Positions 44,440 through 55,679 of a stretch of 64,000 nucleotides of DNA are shown here, piece by piece (position 1 is the first letter of the stretch; every line of letters starts with the position of its first letter). Position numbers and translations under genes: made by a program. This stretch comes from Neoscytalidium dimidiatum (lineage: Eukaryota; Ascomycota; Dothideomycetes; Botryosphaeriales; Botryosphaeriaceae). The DNA is taken from positions 1,302,001 to 1,366,000 of the forward strand of contig CM074706.1 in the NCBI GenBank assembly GCA_037367355.1. The letters are read 5' to 3'. The notes below the pieces were generated by a model. It saw only the letters and a list, made by a program, of their open reading frames with translations, did not search any database and was not told the origin of the DNA.

Positions 44440-46111
44440 TTTATCTAACGCCTAGAAATTAAGAATATAACCGTAGAACATAAGTAGTTACCCAGCGAGA
44501 AAGAAGAAGGGGGAAAGAGAAATCCCTAAAGTTAGTAGAATACGAAAGTTATCCTTATTCTATTACCTTAAATATCCTACCTACTAGCTTCTATTAAGGC
44601 CGCTTTTCTAAGTATTACCCGTCCTTCTAACGGTAGGATAGTAAGTATCGAGAGACTATTAACTATAGAGCCTACTTACCTCTATTTTATTAGCTTCCTC
44701 CTCTTTCCTCTATAATTTACCTCTCCGACCTCTCTATTATCTTCTCTAAGAGATTCTTATACCTCGGGTAGCCTTAATCGTTAGCCTTATACGGGCCGTC
44801 GTAAGCTACACGCTTCTCTACCCTCTAACTATAGTTGTCTTGCTTATATTTAATACCCGCGCACTTTACGTACCTCTCTTCGCCCGTATATCGAAATCGC
44901 TAGTGGGCGTAGCTCTGGCATCGGAAGTAGCGCCGGGGACGGGACCGGTACTTAAATACGTTAGTATACGCCTCTTCTCCGCCGATATCTATTAGTATAT
45001 CCGCTAGGAGCGCGTCCGTATCGCTTTTCTTCGTTAAGTAGATTACTATTAAACCGTACAGTCGGTTATTCGGCTTCCTTAGCTAGCACGCATACACTAT
45101 TACTACCTTATTTTCTTCGCTCGTCATCCTGCAAGCATCCTCTCGCAGAGCCGTATGTTCCCCGCTAAAGACTGCCGTCATATTAATGCTGTCTACCTTT
45201 AATAGGTACTGTTGCCGGCCCCTTTATCCTCGCGCCTCGAAAAGCTATGTCTAGCCAGCCGCTGTTTGATCTGACATTTTCCTCCTAATCCTCGGAGCGG
45301 AAGAGGACTCGCACCAGCATTTGATGTACTTGCCCGCTTCCTGGCTTTCGAGCGCTCTCTGAAAGCGCGCGCGTATGTCTCCCGGCTTTGTGGTGTCAAC
45401 GTTGGCCTCGGACAGATCGAGCTCGATCGCTGGCGGCGGCGACAGTGGCAGTGGCAGTGGCGTGTTCGTGGTCGTGGCTCGCACCGGCACAGCTGGCATC
45501 GACGCTGGGTTGGTGTTTGCGGACGTTGGTGGCGTGGCGCTTGCCTAACTCGCGTTGATCTGCGACTGCGAGGCCAGGTTCCTGCGCGTCGTCTCGACGA
45601 GATCGCCGCCATCTATTCCTCCATCTTTCCATGCGCTCTTCCATCTTGACTTGCGTTTCTTCGGATGTCGCTAGCACACTGCGCAGCTGCATGATCTCGT
45701 CTTCGTTCCTGGCCACTTGTTCCGCAAGCGCTTCACTCCGCTCAGGTCATTCTGCGCGACAATGGCGTTGAGTGAGCCAATCTCGTCTAGGCCGGCGCGC
45801 TCGATTCGCTCGATTCGCCTGGTAGATTTCGTACGGTGGTCACATGCGTGGTAGTCGGTTCGTCGGGCTTGGAGACGCGCCAACGGTGGTGTATCCGCCC
45901 CCATCGTCCTCGTCGGCCGGCATTGTTGAGGTAGGAATTTCCTGTGGACCTTGATCGTGTACTGTGGTCTTCGCCTTTCGAGACAGGCGTCCTCCGGTGT
46001 TACGCGGCGCGTTTTGGTCCTGATCGGATTATAGCCGCTGAGTACCTGAGCACTATGGTGACGTGATCCCGGATCCTTTGTTACGGCACAGTCGCCCAGA
46101 AAGGCGGACAC
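44440..46111 (-). pseudogene. Tad1/LINE-type ORF1 (gag) relic
   Basis: The minus strand runs from a Pro/Arg-rich N-terminus (46111) through SLNAIVAQNDLSGVKRL and a coiled-coil RNEDEIMQLRSVLATSEETQ (about 45650-45720). It continues to ARFQRALESQEAGKYIKCW (about 45310-45375). Frameshifts separate these parts. The C-terminus at about 44800-44960 retains zinc-knuckle remnants (YFRCQSYAH, YVKCAG, then AYDGPYKAND), with Cys codons changed to Tyr by RIP. This is the order of fungal LINE gag proteins. No reverse transcriptase follows it, so it is an isolated ORF1 fragment. Confidence 0.7.
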
Positions 46112-46195
46112 AAACCCTACGCCTACTTACCGCCCACGTGACCAGCTCGGGGCCTAATTCAGCAGAATATACTAATGTGCCAGACTACCCTATAC

Positions 46196-46275
46196 TCGTT
46201 TATTTATTTATTTATTTGTTTAATATCTATATAGAAGCTAAGCTTATAATAAACGGCTAGCTAAACTAATATATT
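46196..46275 (-). repeat. Truncated LINE 3' end (tail copy)
   Basis: The stretch, starting with repeated TTTA (AATA on the minus strand) and then TAAGCTTATAA..ACGGCTAG, matches the 3' end of the full LINE at 48806-48880 for about 75 bases and then diverges. It looks like a severely 5'-truncated insertion. Confidence 0.55.
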
Positions 46276-48806
46276 CTTACTATAAAAACTAGATATAAAT
46301 AGAAAGTTTAAGAATAGTATATATTATATTAGAGCTCTTTCTAGAAGAGTTAAGGCGTATTATTAGGCGGCTTAGACTTTTTAGAGGCTAATATAATAGT
46401 AGATAGAAGAGATTTATATAATAATAGAATAGAAATTAATTAATAAGTTAACTATAAGGATTCTAACTATAATAAATAAGCGTAGTCTATATATATTAAG
46501 TAATTAGTATAATTAGTAGTAATCTATAATATTAATCTACTAATTAGTACTAATTAGTAGTTTAAGCTTTATAAAATAAATATATAGTAGTTTAGTATAT
46601 TAATATTAGTAGATATTCTACTAAGTTAGATCTTAAGCTAGTTATATAAACGATAAATAGTTATAGAATTTTATTATCCGCCTTTCTAGGTAACTATATT
46701 ATAATACTATCCCCTCTCTAAATAATCTTTAGCCCGAAGATTAAATATAAAGATAGTTAGGCCTCCTTCTTAATCCCCTTAAAATTATTTCTTATTATTA
46801 TATCTAGTTCCGCTTATTAATATACGCTTCTTACTCGTATTCTTTATAATAATACTAACGCTTTTAAACGTTACTTTTTTTATATAGAAAGACTTTATCT
46901 TTATTATCTTATATTACTAGATTCTAAAAGATATTACGAGTATATTAAGCGAGGCTATCTTTATTTCTTTTCTTCTAATATAGCTTTCTCTACTAAGTTT
47001 CGCTATATAGATTAATAACGAAACTAAGTATAGACTTAGATTAAATAAATCTAGCGTAAAATTAAAAGAAATAAGGCTAAGATTTAGTGGTTATAAGAGG
47101 AGGCTTAATATTTAGTTTATTATACCGCTATTTTTTAGTCTAAGATAATCCGCTTATTATAAATACTTTTCTTCTTAGATTTTTAGAGTTAAGAGTTATT
47201 TAAGTAAGAGTTAATAGCTATTAAGACTAAAAAAGCGTAGAAGATATAGATAGCTTAGAGGTTCTTATTATCTAGTTTAGATAGTAGTAATATAGTAGGT
47301 TTTAATAGGCTAGTTCTTTAAAAGATACTAGTAGACTAGTTTTAGATATCTTTATTACTTTCTTCTAATTTTATATCGTAGAAGGATATTCTAGACTTAG
47401 ATAGTTAGAATTTTATCGATAGTATTTATAGATATATTCTTTATAGTTAAGATAAGAGATTAGTTTCTATAAAAGTTTTTAAGGGTTTCTAGTAGAATTT
47501 ATTTCTTTCTATTTAATAAGATACTTAAATTAACTATTAATCTAGTCTCTATCTATAATTTTCTCTATATTTTATTCTTTATTAGTATTATTAGAGTATA
47601 TTTTAAGTTCTAGATTAGGTTTAGCGTTACTATATACGGGTTTAAGTAAAGAAATATAGAAAACTAAATATATATCTACTTATTCTAGTAATTTAAGTTT
47701 AAAGAAAATAGGTAAAAGTTTTTTCTTAATTTAGTAGGGTTTAATTTTCTTATAGTCTAGTTTATTATTCGATTATATTATTTTAATATTTTTTCTAAAA
47801 AGCTAGACTTTATCTCTCTTCTTTAAAAGCGGTAACGCTTAGTACCGTCTATTATAGTATATAGCTATTTAGTATATAGTAAATTTAATATCTTAGGCTA
47901 GTTTCTAATATAGTTTACGTAGCTAGTCTACTCTAAGTATAGTTTTTTAGACGAGTACTTTATAGATTTAAAGTTCTTTAAAGATAGTAAAATTAAATTT
48001 ATAGTTAGCGTAAAAGAGCGTAGTTTATATAGCTTCTATTAATATACTATTATATGCGTATTAGACTAATAGTAGAAGTTTAACCTAGTTATTTTACTTA
48101 TAATTTAGATAGAATCTTAAATACTATTCTAGCGTCTAATTAGTTTATTTTATTTATCTATTAGTTTACGAGTATACTATTATTAATATCTTATATTTAG
48201 TTTCTAACTTATAGACTAAGGTTTACTAGAACTTAGTTTTAAATTATAGATTTTAGTTTATAATTAGTTTCTTAGATATTCTATAGTAGGCGAAAATATA
48301 TCTAAAAAAGAAGTAGGCGTAGCCCTCCGCTCTAATTTTTTTATTATAAGAGATAAAGTATATCTATTTTATTAGACGATTAATAATAACTAAAATAATA
48401 TTATATTATATTTTAGTTATAGAGTCTACTAAGACTAATAGATTAGTAATAAAATCTATTATAATTAATTTCTAGAATTTAGTTAACGTTATAATAAGCT
48501 ATAGCTATTTATAAGATACGTATTATACTATTTTATTTCTTACGTATTTATTATATTCTTAGATAATTTTCTCTACTATTTTTCTTATTTATAGGAAGTA
48601 GAAGTATCTTATAAGTATAAAGACTATATAGTAGATAGAAAGTTAATAGAAGAATAAAAAGCTTATATTCGTAAATAGACGATTTAATAAAAAGGAGATT
48701 TTAGTAGACTAGCCTTAATTAGAATTTTATTCTCCGTCTAGCCGCTAGAGTTCCGCCGGCGATATACTAGTAGCCTTCTCTCTATATTAGTCTCTAGCTA
48801 TCTATT
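46276..48806 (-). mobile_element. Ty3/gypsy element, integrase end only, RIP-degraded
   Basis: The minus strand at about 48400-48620 translates to a zinc-binding HHCC remnant (IRKIVEKII then NKYVRNK) followed by LIIIDFITNLLVLVDSITKI and IILVIINRLIK. This is the core of a gypsy integrase with many stops. The segment toward 46300 would be the rest of pol and the 3' region, which I could not resolve. No reverse transcriptase is seen, so the element is truncated at the LINE junction near 48806. Confidence 0.65.
48629..48806. repeat. 180-bp direct repeat, copy 1
   Basis: Matches 55497-55676 in the same orientation with mostly transition differences. In this copy it runs on into the gypsy integrase and probably codes for its N-terminal segment. 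The LINE tail begins at its right edge. Confidence 0.65.
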
Positions 48807-51800
48807 TATTTATTTATTTATTTATTCGTTTAACGTCCTTATATAAGCTAAGCTTATAAAAGACGGCTAGTCTACTAACGTATCTAGTCCGGTATTTCGA
48901 CCGGGGTTTTTATTCGGGTTTTCTTTGGGAAGGAGTCTAGAAATAGTAGGGGCTAAGCCGGTGCTTTTTTAGGAAGAAATAGGAAAGTAAGTAGAGAGAT
49001 AAGAAGAGGTAGAAGATAAAAGAAAAATAAGAGAGAATAACTTCTTTTTAAAGGAGAGACTAAAGTTAGTTTTTCGAAAGTACGTATTTAGACTTCCGTC
49101 GAAGTAAGTTCTAATAGCTACTTTCGGGTAGCTATTTTAGTTATCGATAAAAAGCTTAGAAGAGCCTTCTATTCTTCTTCGGTATTAAAAACGAGGTTTT
49201 AGGTTTTTCGTTTCTAGACTAGTATATATATCTTCTCTTTCGAGTCGATACTTTTTATAGTCTAGAATTAGGTACCGGGGGGTTTATTTAGCCGTATTAT
49301 TATACGAGCAGCTATTAGAGGGGTTTAGTCCGAAGCGGTTTAGATAGAACTTAAAGTATTCGTATTCTATTTTAAGCTAGTAAAACGCGGAGCTAGTTTC
49401 TCTCTCCGTAGAGAGGTCTATTAACTTTCGTTTTATTTTCTAGTTAAACCGCCTTAGATAAGACTCTTTAGAGGCTATTTCCGCTTGCTTATTCGCTATT
49501 TTTTACTACGAATTAATAAAATCTGCTTGCGTTAGCACTCGAAAGAATACGTAGCTAGTCGATTCGTTATTCGGGTTTATTTTATAGGCGTATTTAGCTA
49601 GGGAATCTACTTCTTCGTTACCGCGTATATTAAAATAGCCGGGGACCCATTCTAATTAAACTAAATTTCCTTTTAGAATAAGCGTTTTAGCTACGTTTAA
49701 AGCTCGTATTTACGCTAGTTATTCTAGATTTCTAGATAGTATTTTTAGACGGTAGAGCGCGGCCTAGTTATCCGCGTAGACTCTAATATCTTTATCGGTA
49801 TATCCGTTTTTAACTACGAGTTCGAGGGCTCTCGTAAGAGCCTCTAGTTCGCCATTATAAACTAGGTTATTATCCCCGATATTTCCTACTATAATAGTAG
49901 TTTCGTCTTTAAAGATAGGGTCGTTTCTATCTATAAAAACTACTAGTCTAATTCCGGTTTTATTCGGAATCGAACTCGCGTCCGTATAGATAGATATTAG
50001 GTTATCTAAGGGGTTTTCGAGTTCGTTTAGGTATTTCTTAGCTTATTCTTCTTTCGAGAGTTTAGAGACTTTAACCGAATAGGGGGTAGATAGCCCCTAA
50101 GGTAGAAAGTAGAAAGGATTAACCGTTTCGAGGTTATACGGCTTATCTTTTAGAAAGTCTCTAATTTTTCGAACGAGCTTACTTTCGTATTTGTTCTCTC
50201 TTTCTAGAAGGCTTCAAATTAGGTATTTTGGTCTAATTTAAGACTTCGTAGGGATTGAAGGTTGTTTTCTAAGCGAATTTCCGAGGGTAGGATCGCGGCT
50301 TCTATTTCGAGGGGAGTAATTAGAGCGGTTTTAAAAACGCCTAGTATTTTCCGTAGAGCTAGATTTTAGAGTATCGTAGCTTTTCGTTTAAAATTCGCTT
50401 AGTTATTCTAGTATAGAACGGAGCCGTAGTCGGAGACGGAGGTAACGTAGGCTAAGTATAACTGCCGTACCGCGTTAGGTTTTAGTTCGTTTTCGATGTT
50501 AGCTAGTCTATTTATCCTCGAGAGGCTCGAACGAGCTTAGCTTATTCTAATATCGACGTGTTCCTTAAAATTAAGGAGTGGATCTAAGAAAACTCCTAGA
50601 TATCAAACTAGATTCTTAGGCTTTATAACTAAACCCGTAGGTAGTTTTAGAGTAGAATCTCTTACCGTTTTTTCTTTAGAAAAATGCATTAATTCGGTTT
50701 TTTCGAGGTCGAATTATATAGTATTTTCCGCGCCTAGTTTATAGAGTCTTTCCGCTTCTCTTTCTAATATCTTTATATTTCTTTTCTAGCTTTTCGAGCT
50801 TACTATTAAAGAGATATCGTCGATATAAGATAAGTAGGTAGCGGATTTCGTTTAAAATAGATCTCGGATATATATTAGAAATAGTATTAGCGAAATAGGA
50901 CTTCCTTACGGTATACCCGTTTCTACGTTACTAAATTCTTCTATATTTCTATCGAAACTAAGGCGTAATTATCGGGAATTTAAGAAAGTTCTAATCTACG
51001 CGAGTAGATTAGTCGGGAGCTTTAACTTTCTTAAAATTCCTAGAAGTTATTCTTACGCGACGTAGTCGTAAGCGCCGCGTACGTCTAAAAATAGCGTAGA
51101 TATTTTTAGCTTTGCCTTTCGGTTTTCCTCTACTAAATTCGTTAGAATAAAGTAGACGTCTATAGCGGATTTTTTAAGTCTTCCCCCTATTTATATAGGG
51201 TAAATTAGATTTATCGTTTCCGCTAGAAAACCGAGGCGTTTAGCTATTACTCGTTCGAGTACTTTTCCTAGGTAATTTAATAGAGAGATAACCCTATAAG
51301 TCTTTAGATTCGCGGGATCCGGCTTATTAGGTTTCTTTAAAATTACCCCCGTTACTTATCTCTAGTACTTTAGATAGTAGCCATATTTAAAGAGGTTCGA
51401 ATAGATAAAATAGAAGGCTTTCGGGGATACGTTATAGGCCTAAATAATAATTTATTAGGATATTAAATTAGGTCCGGGCGTAGTTCCTTTTATTAGGTTC
51501 GAATACGTTCGTTCGAGCTCTTTTTTATCTAGAATTGGCTATTCCCAGCTTAGATCCGGCTGGTAATTTATCCAGTTATTTTTAATTCGTACGTTAGAAG
51601 GGGATAGAAATAACGTTTCTTTTAGCGCGGAGCTTTTCCCCTTCTAGCTATCTTATAGTAGGCCGTTTTTAGCCCGAATCGGAGGGATTCGTTCTATCGG
51701 ACGGTGTTTTATATAGGCTATTACTTTAAAGATAGTTTCGGGGGTATTTTTACTTAGAAACGAATTCTAGTAGTCCCGTTTAGCTTTACGAATAGAGGAG

Positions 51801-54800
51801 AAGTATTCGTTACGGGTTTTTAGGAAGTTTTGCTTATTTACGAGCTCCGGCGAGCGTCGTATAAGCCGCGTTTATCGTTTAAGGTTCCCTCGGGCCTCTA
51901 TTAGAATAGAATTCTACTAGGGTTTAGCTTTAGCTAGCGGGGTAGTTTTCGGAATAGCTTAGTCCGCTACTTACCGTATAAGGTTAGTTAGGGATTCTCC
52001 TAGTTTTTCTAAAAGTAAGACTTCTTTTAAACGGTCTTTTAGAATCTCTAGGCTAAGATCTTTATTCTCCTCTTCTAGAATAGCTAGCTAGGGGCGTAGC
52101 TTTTCTATAAAGTTCGAGGCTTTTTCTTTAAAGATCTTAGAGAATTTATCCTAGTTCGCCTTCTCGTAATTAAATCTAATTTACTTAGATTTCTCCTAGT
52201 TTATTCGTTTATTTAATTGGATTTAAAATAAAATAGGGAAGTAGTCGGATCCGATAGATTCGAGTATTTACTAGTCCGTTATTTTATTCGTTAGCCCTCG
52301 GCTAGAGAGCGTTAGATCTATTACCGTAGGCCTATCTAGGTTTAGCCGGTAGAAGGTATCTTCTCCCGGCGTATTTAGTAGGTCTAGGTTATTAGATTTA
52401 ATCTAATTAATTAGGGCGGAGGCCCCGTTCGAGTAGGGGGACCTTAGGTCCCACTACGGGTAGTAAATATTAAAGTCCCCGGCTATAATACTAGGGAATT
52501 CTAGCTATTAGTAGCCTAGAATACGTTCTAGCGTATAGGAGGAATTATCGTTTCCTTATTCCTTTTAATTATATAAGTTAAAGAGGTAGAATTAGCTATT
52601 TTCCTCTATTACTTTTAGAACTATTAAGTTAGAGGATTTAGTTACCGCGGAGTTATAGTTAATATCTATTCCCGTTAGATAACGGGATATATATACTAAC
52701 GTACGCGGTCTTTCCGTTAGAGAATAATCCGGTAGAATTTAAACGAACGCGGGGTAGTTAACCGACCGCCTTTCTCTAGGATTTTCGGGGTTTGTTAGCT
52801 ATAGTTCTTGTATAAGAATTAGGCTAATTTTAAGGTCGATTGCTCTAGATAGAAGGCTCTCCGTAGCTAGAGCGTTTCTATTTAAATTAGCTTAAAATAC
52901 CCTTAGTTTATCTATAGATAAAAGGGGTTAGTTAATTCGAGTTAGAATAGTACTAGTACTATATACCTTTAGAGGCTTTATAGCCTATAAATTTATACTT
53001 ATACTCTCTCGTAAGGTGCTCCTTTTTATAGATTTCGTATATAGGAGTCCTCGTGTATTTTATCGTTTCGTGTCCGTTTTTAAGGTAGTTACGGCATTAA
53101 ATTCCCTTAGAAATAATCCGTGCTTTCTCTACCTTATAGCTTATTCCGTATATAAAAAGGCGGCTATTAATAGCCTTTTTCTATTCCTTTTCCGTACGGA
53201 ACGAGACTATAATAGACCCCGCGGATTAGTTTTCTCTTTTCTCCTTAGAGGTGGCCTAGTAGGGCTTTCCGATAGGAGAAAGACCTACGTTAAAGGTCTC
53301 TATTTCCTCCTTAATAAAGGAGTCGATTAGAATATCCTTAGTCTCCCGTATAGAGATTCCGTAGATAATAACCTTATACTAGGCCTCGACTAGTTTCGGG
53401 TTAGAATTAGGAAGGACTTTCCTAATAATATTCTCTTTTTCTAAGAGAAATTAGCTAGTATAGCCTTCTTCCCGTAATTAGGATATTTCCCTTAAACGAA
53501 AGGGAAGTTCCTTAGATAACGGGTTTATTTACGAAACCGGCTCCCGCGAACGCGAGGTTTAGCTTTTATCGGAGTCGGATTCTATTAAATTAATCTCGTA
53601 AGCCGTCGTAGGAGACGGTAATTTATCTATCTTTAATAGACGTTGGTTTTACGAGCTTCGTAGTTGTTTTTTTAGTTGGTTTTTTATACGATACGGTTAT
53701 AAAACCGTCGTTTAGAACTAAACCTACCGCTACCGAGGCGTAGAAGGTAGGTTTTTTTACCGGGACTAGCTGGCTAGGCTAGGGTTTTCCCGTAGTAGCT
53801 ATAGAGGTAGCCCCGAGATTCCTCGTTTTATTCGAAAGCGTACGGGATACGTTTTCGAGTACGCGGACTTTAGTTACGAGAATCGACTTAGTAAAGTTAA
53901 TTTTCTCTTTTACCGTATATTCGCGGAAGACGGTAAGAAGTTCGCTAAGATTATTTACCTTAGACCGGTTATCTTTGAGGTCGATCGCCTTAATAAGATA
54001 ATTAAACGCGGCTTCGATATATTCCGCGGAGGACTTTAGTTTCGATTCCGGTATATACCGGGTTCTTTTCTCGGGGCGGTATTCGAACGGGTTAGTGCCC
54101 GTAGTTATCGGCGAGAAGGAGAGTCTTTTTCCTAGCGTCGGCGTAAGCTCTACCGTTATCGTTACCTTTAGCCTTCTCGATAGCGGTATTACTTCGTCGT
54201 TTTCTATCTCGATATCTTCGATACTACTCGATTCCGTAGTATTCGAAGATTCGATAACTACCGGCGTAGTCGATAGTCGAATTAGAGTCGAGGGGCGTAG
54301 AGGGTCCGGGAAATCTAGGGGGTCTGGAGGCAGATATCCTTAGTTTTCTATACTCTTTCTAGAAAGGAAATAGTAGAAATAGGAAATTAGACTAGAAAGA
54401 AATCGCCGGCTTTAGTTTTATCTAAACTAAGCCGTAAATAAACGAACTCCGGGCGAGCGCGGGGAATTTTCTTCGTTACTTTCTCCTAAGAAGTAACGAA
54501 GCATTTTCGGGGCTATTCGGTTAAGCTTTTCGCTTATTTTCGGTTATTCTTAGTTCGCGTAGGTAGGAAGGTAGTGAAAACTCTACGTATACGGGCCGCG
54601 GAAAAGGAGCGGAACGGAGAAGAGGGGAAAGCGCTTCTTCGCCTTAGATTTAGGTACGTAAACGCGCTCTAAATCTCGTATAACTTCGTACGGAGGTACG
54701 CGTAGGTGTTTTCGGTAGATTCCAAAAATTTCGTATATTTTCGGGTAGATTTAGGACTTTCGTAGGGGTATAGAGGTAGAGCGAGACGATTTAGCCTAAC

Positions 54801-54925
54801 GAGGTCTCTTTTCCACGCGATAACGTAGTAGCGCGTATAGCTACGAAGCTAAGATTCGAGAATCTAGCTAAGGGAATTGAGAGCTTTCGATAGATACCGG
54901 TCTTGGCGCTTTTTCTCGGAGTCGA
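48806..54925 (-). mobile_element. Near full-length Tad1-like LINE retrotransposon, RIP-inactivated
   Basis: Minus-strand order fits a fungal LINE: 5' leader (54925-54350), ORF1 with two CCHC zinc knuckles at its end (about 53010-53130; CRNYLKNGHETIKY then YEIYKKEHLTREY, Cys changed to Tyr), and ORF2 with an endonuclease motif RPTVIDLTLSSRGL (about 52290-52345). Reverse transcriptase follows (about 50810-50920), reading GIP-stop-GSPISLILFLIYIRDLF and SYIDDISL, then RNase H (about 49920-49990, IYTDASSIPNKTGIRLVVF). It ends in an (AATA)n tail at 48806. The stop in the reverse transcriptase replaces a Gln codon, as CAA to TAA. Small islands retaining TG/CA suggest it was mutated less than its neighbours. 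Confidence 0.82.
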
Positions 54926-54929
54926 ATTC

Positions 54930-55470
54930 GAAGGTAAGTTAAATACTTTAATAACGTAGTTAAGTATTATATTTACGTTATAAGGCCGGGCTAGAAGTTT
55001 AATAGCTTTCTAGCTTATATACGATAGTTTAAATAATAGTTTATCTATCGCTAAAAGATTAAGAACTAGTAGATTAACTAGTAGTTCTTCTATATTACTC
55101 TAGAGCTTCGTTTAAAGCTCTACGAGCTTTAGTTTATAAAGTAGATTAAGACGGTTAATAATATATTCGCCGAGATCTACTATATAGAATAAATCTTAGC
55201 TACCGTCTAGATAGTAGGCGATAAGCCCGCCGGCGAAAAGCTAGGTAAACGCGCTCGCTAAAACGGCTTTCCGAGGACTTTATATAAAGATAAGGGGAAG
55301 AAGCCTTAATCTACTAAAGACGAAGAGTTAAGAAGTATTATTAAAGAGTCTAGCTAATTCTATAGAGACGTCGAGCCTTCGTAGAACCTCTATAGAAAAA
55401 ACGGTCTATCTAAAAAGAGCGACTTTTTTAAAGGTAATAAGCTCTAAGCGGGAAAAGCGAAGTTCTTATA
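54930..55470 (+). pseudogene. Gypsy gag fragment (plus strand), inverted copy
   Basis: This stretch is the reverse complement of about 62880-63420, differing mainly by transitions. Both are part of a gypsy-type gag. It is the only clearly plus-strand retroelement piece in the block. It ends abruptly beside a short palindrome at about 55470-55500 that joins it to the 180-bp repeat. Confidence 0.65.
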
Positions 55471-55496
55471 GCTAAGCTAACTATAAGAACTATATA

Positions 55497-55676
55497 ATAG
55501 ATAAAAAGTTAATAAAGAGACGAAGAGCTTATATTTATAAATAGACGATTCGATAAAAAGAAGGTTTTAATAGGCTAGTCTTAGTTAGGATTTTACTCTC
55601 TACTTAGCCGCTAGAGTTCTACTAGTAATACGTTAGTAGCTTTCTCTCTACGTTAGTCTCTAGCTATCTATCTATC
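55497..55676. repeat. 180-bp direct repeat, copy 2
   Basis: Second copy of the repeat at 48629-48806. It continues on the right as AGGCCGGCG.. rather than into a LINE tail, and on the left it abuts the inverted gag fragment through a stem of about ten bases. Confidence 0.65.
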
Positions 55677-55679
55677 TAT

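Noticed and set aside
45199..45716. Minus-strand frames as host genes
   Set aside because: They align end to end as the N-terminal and coiled-coil parts of a LINE gag broken by frameshifts.
53016..54343. Plus-strand frames of 104 and 82 codons in the RIP block
   Set aside because: They are antisense to the LINE ORF1, whose minus strand shows zinc knuckles.
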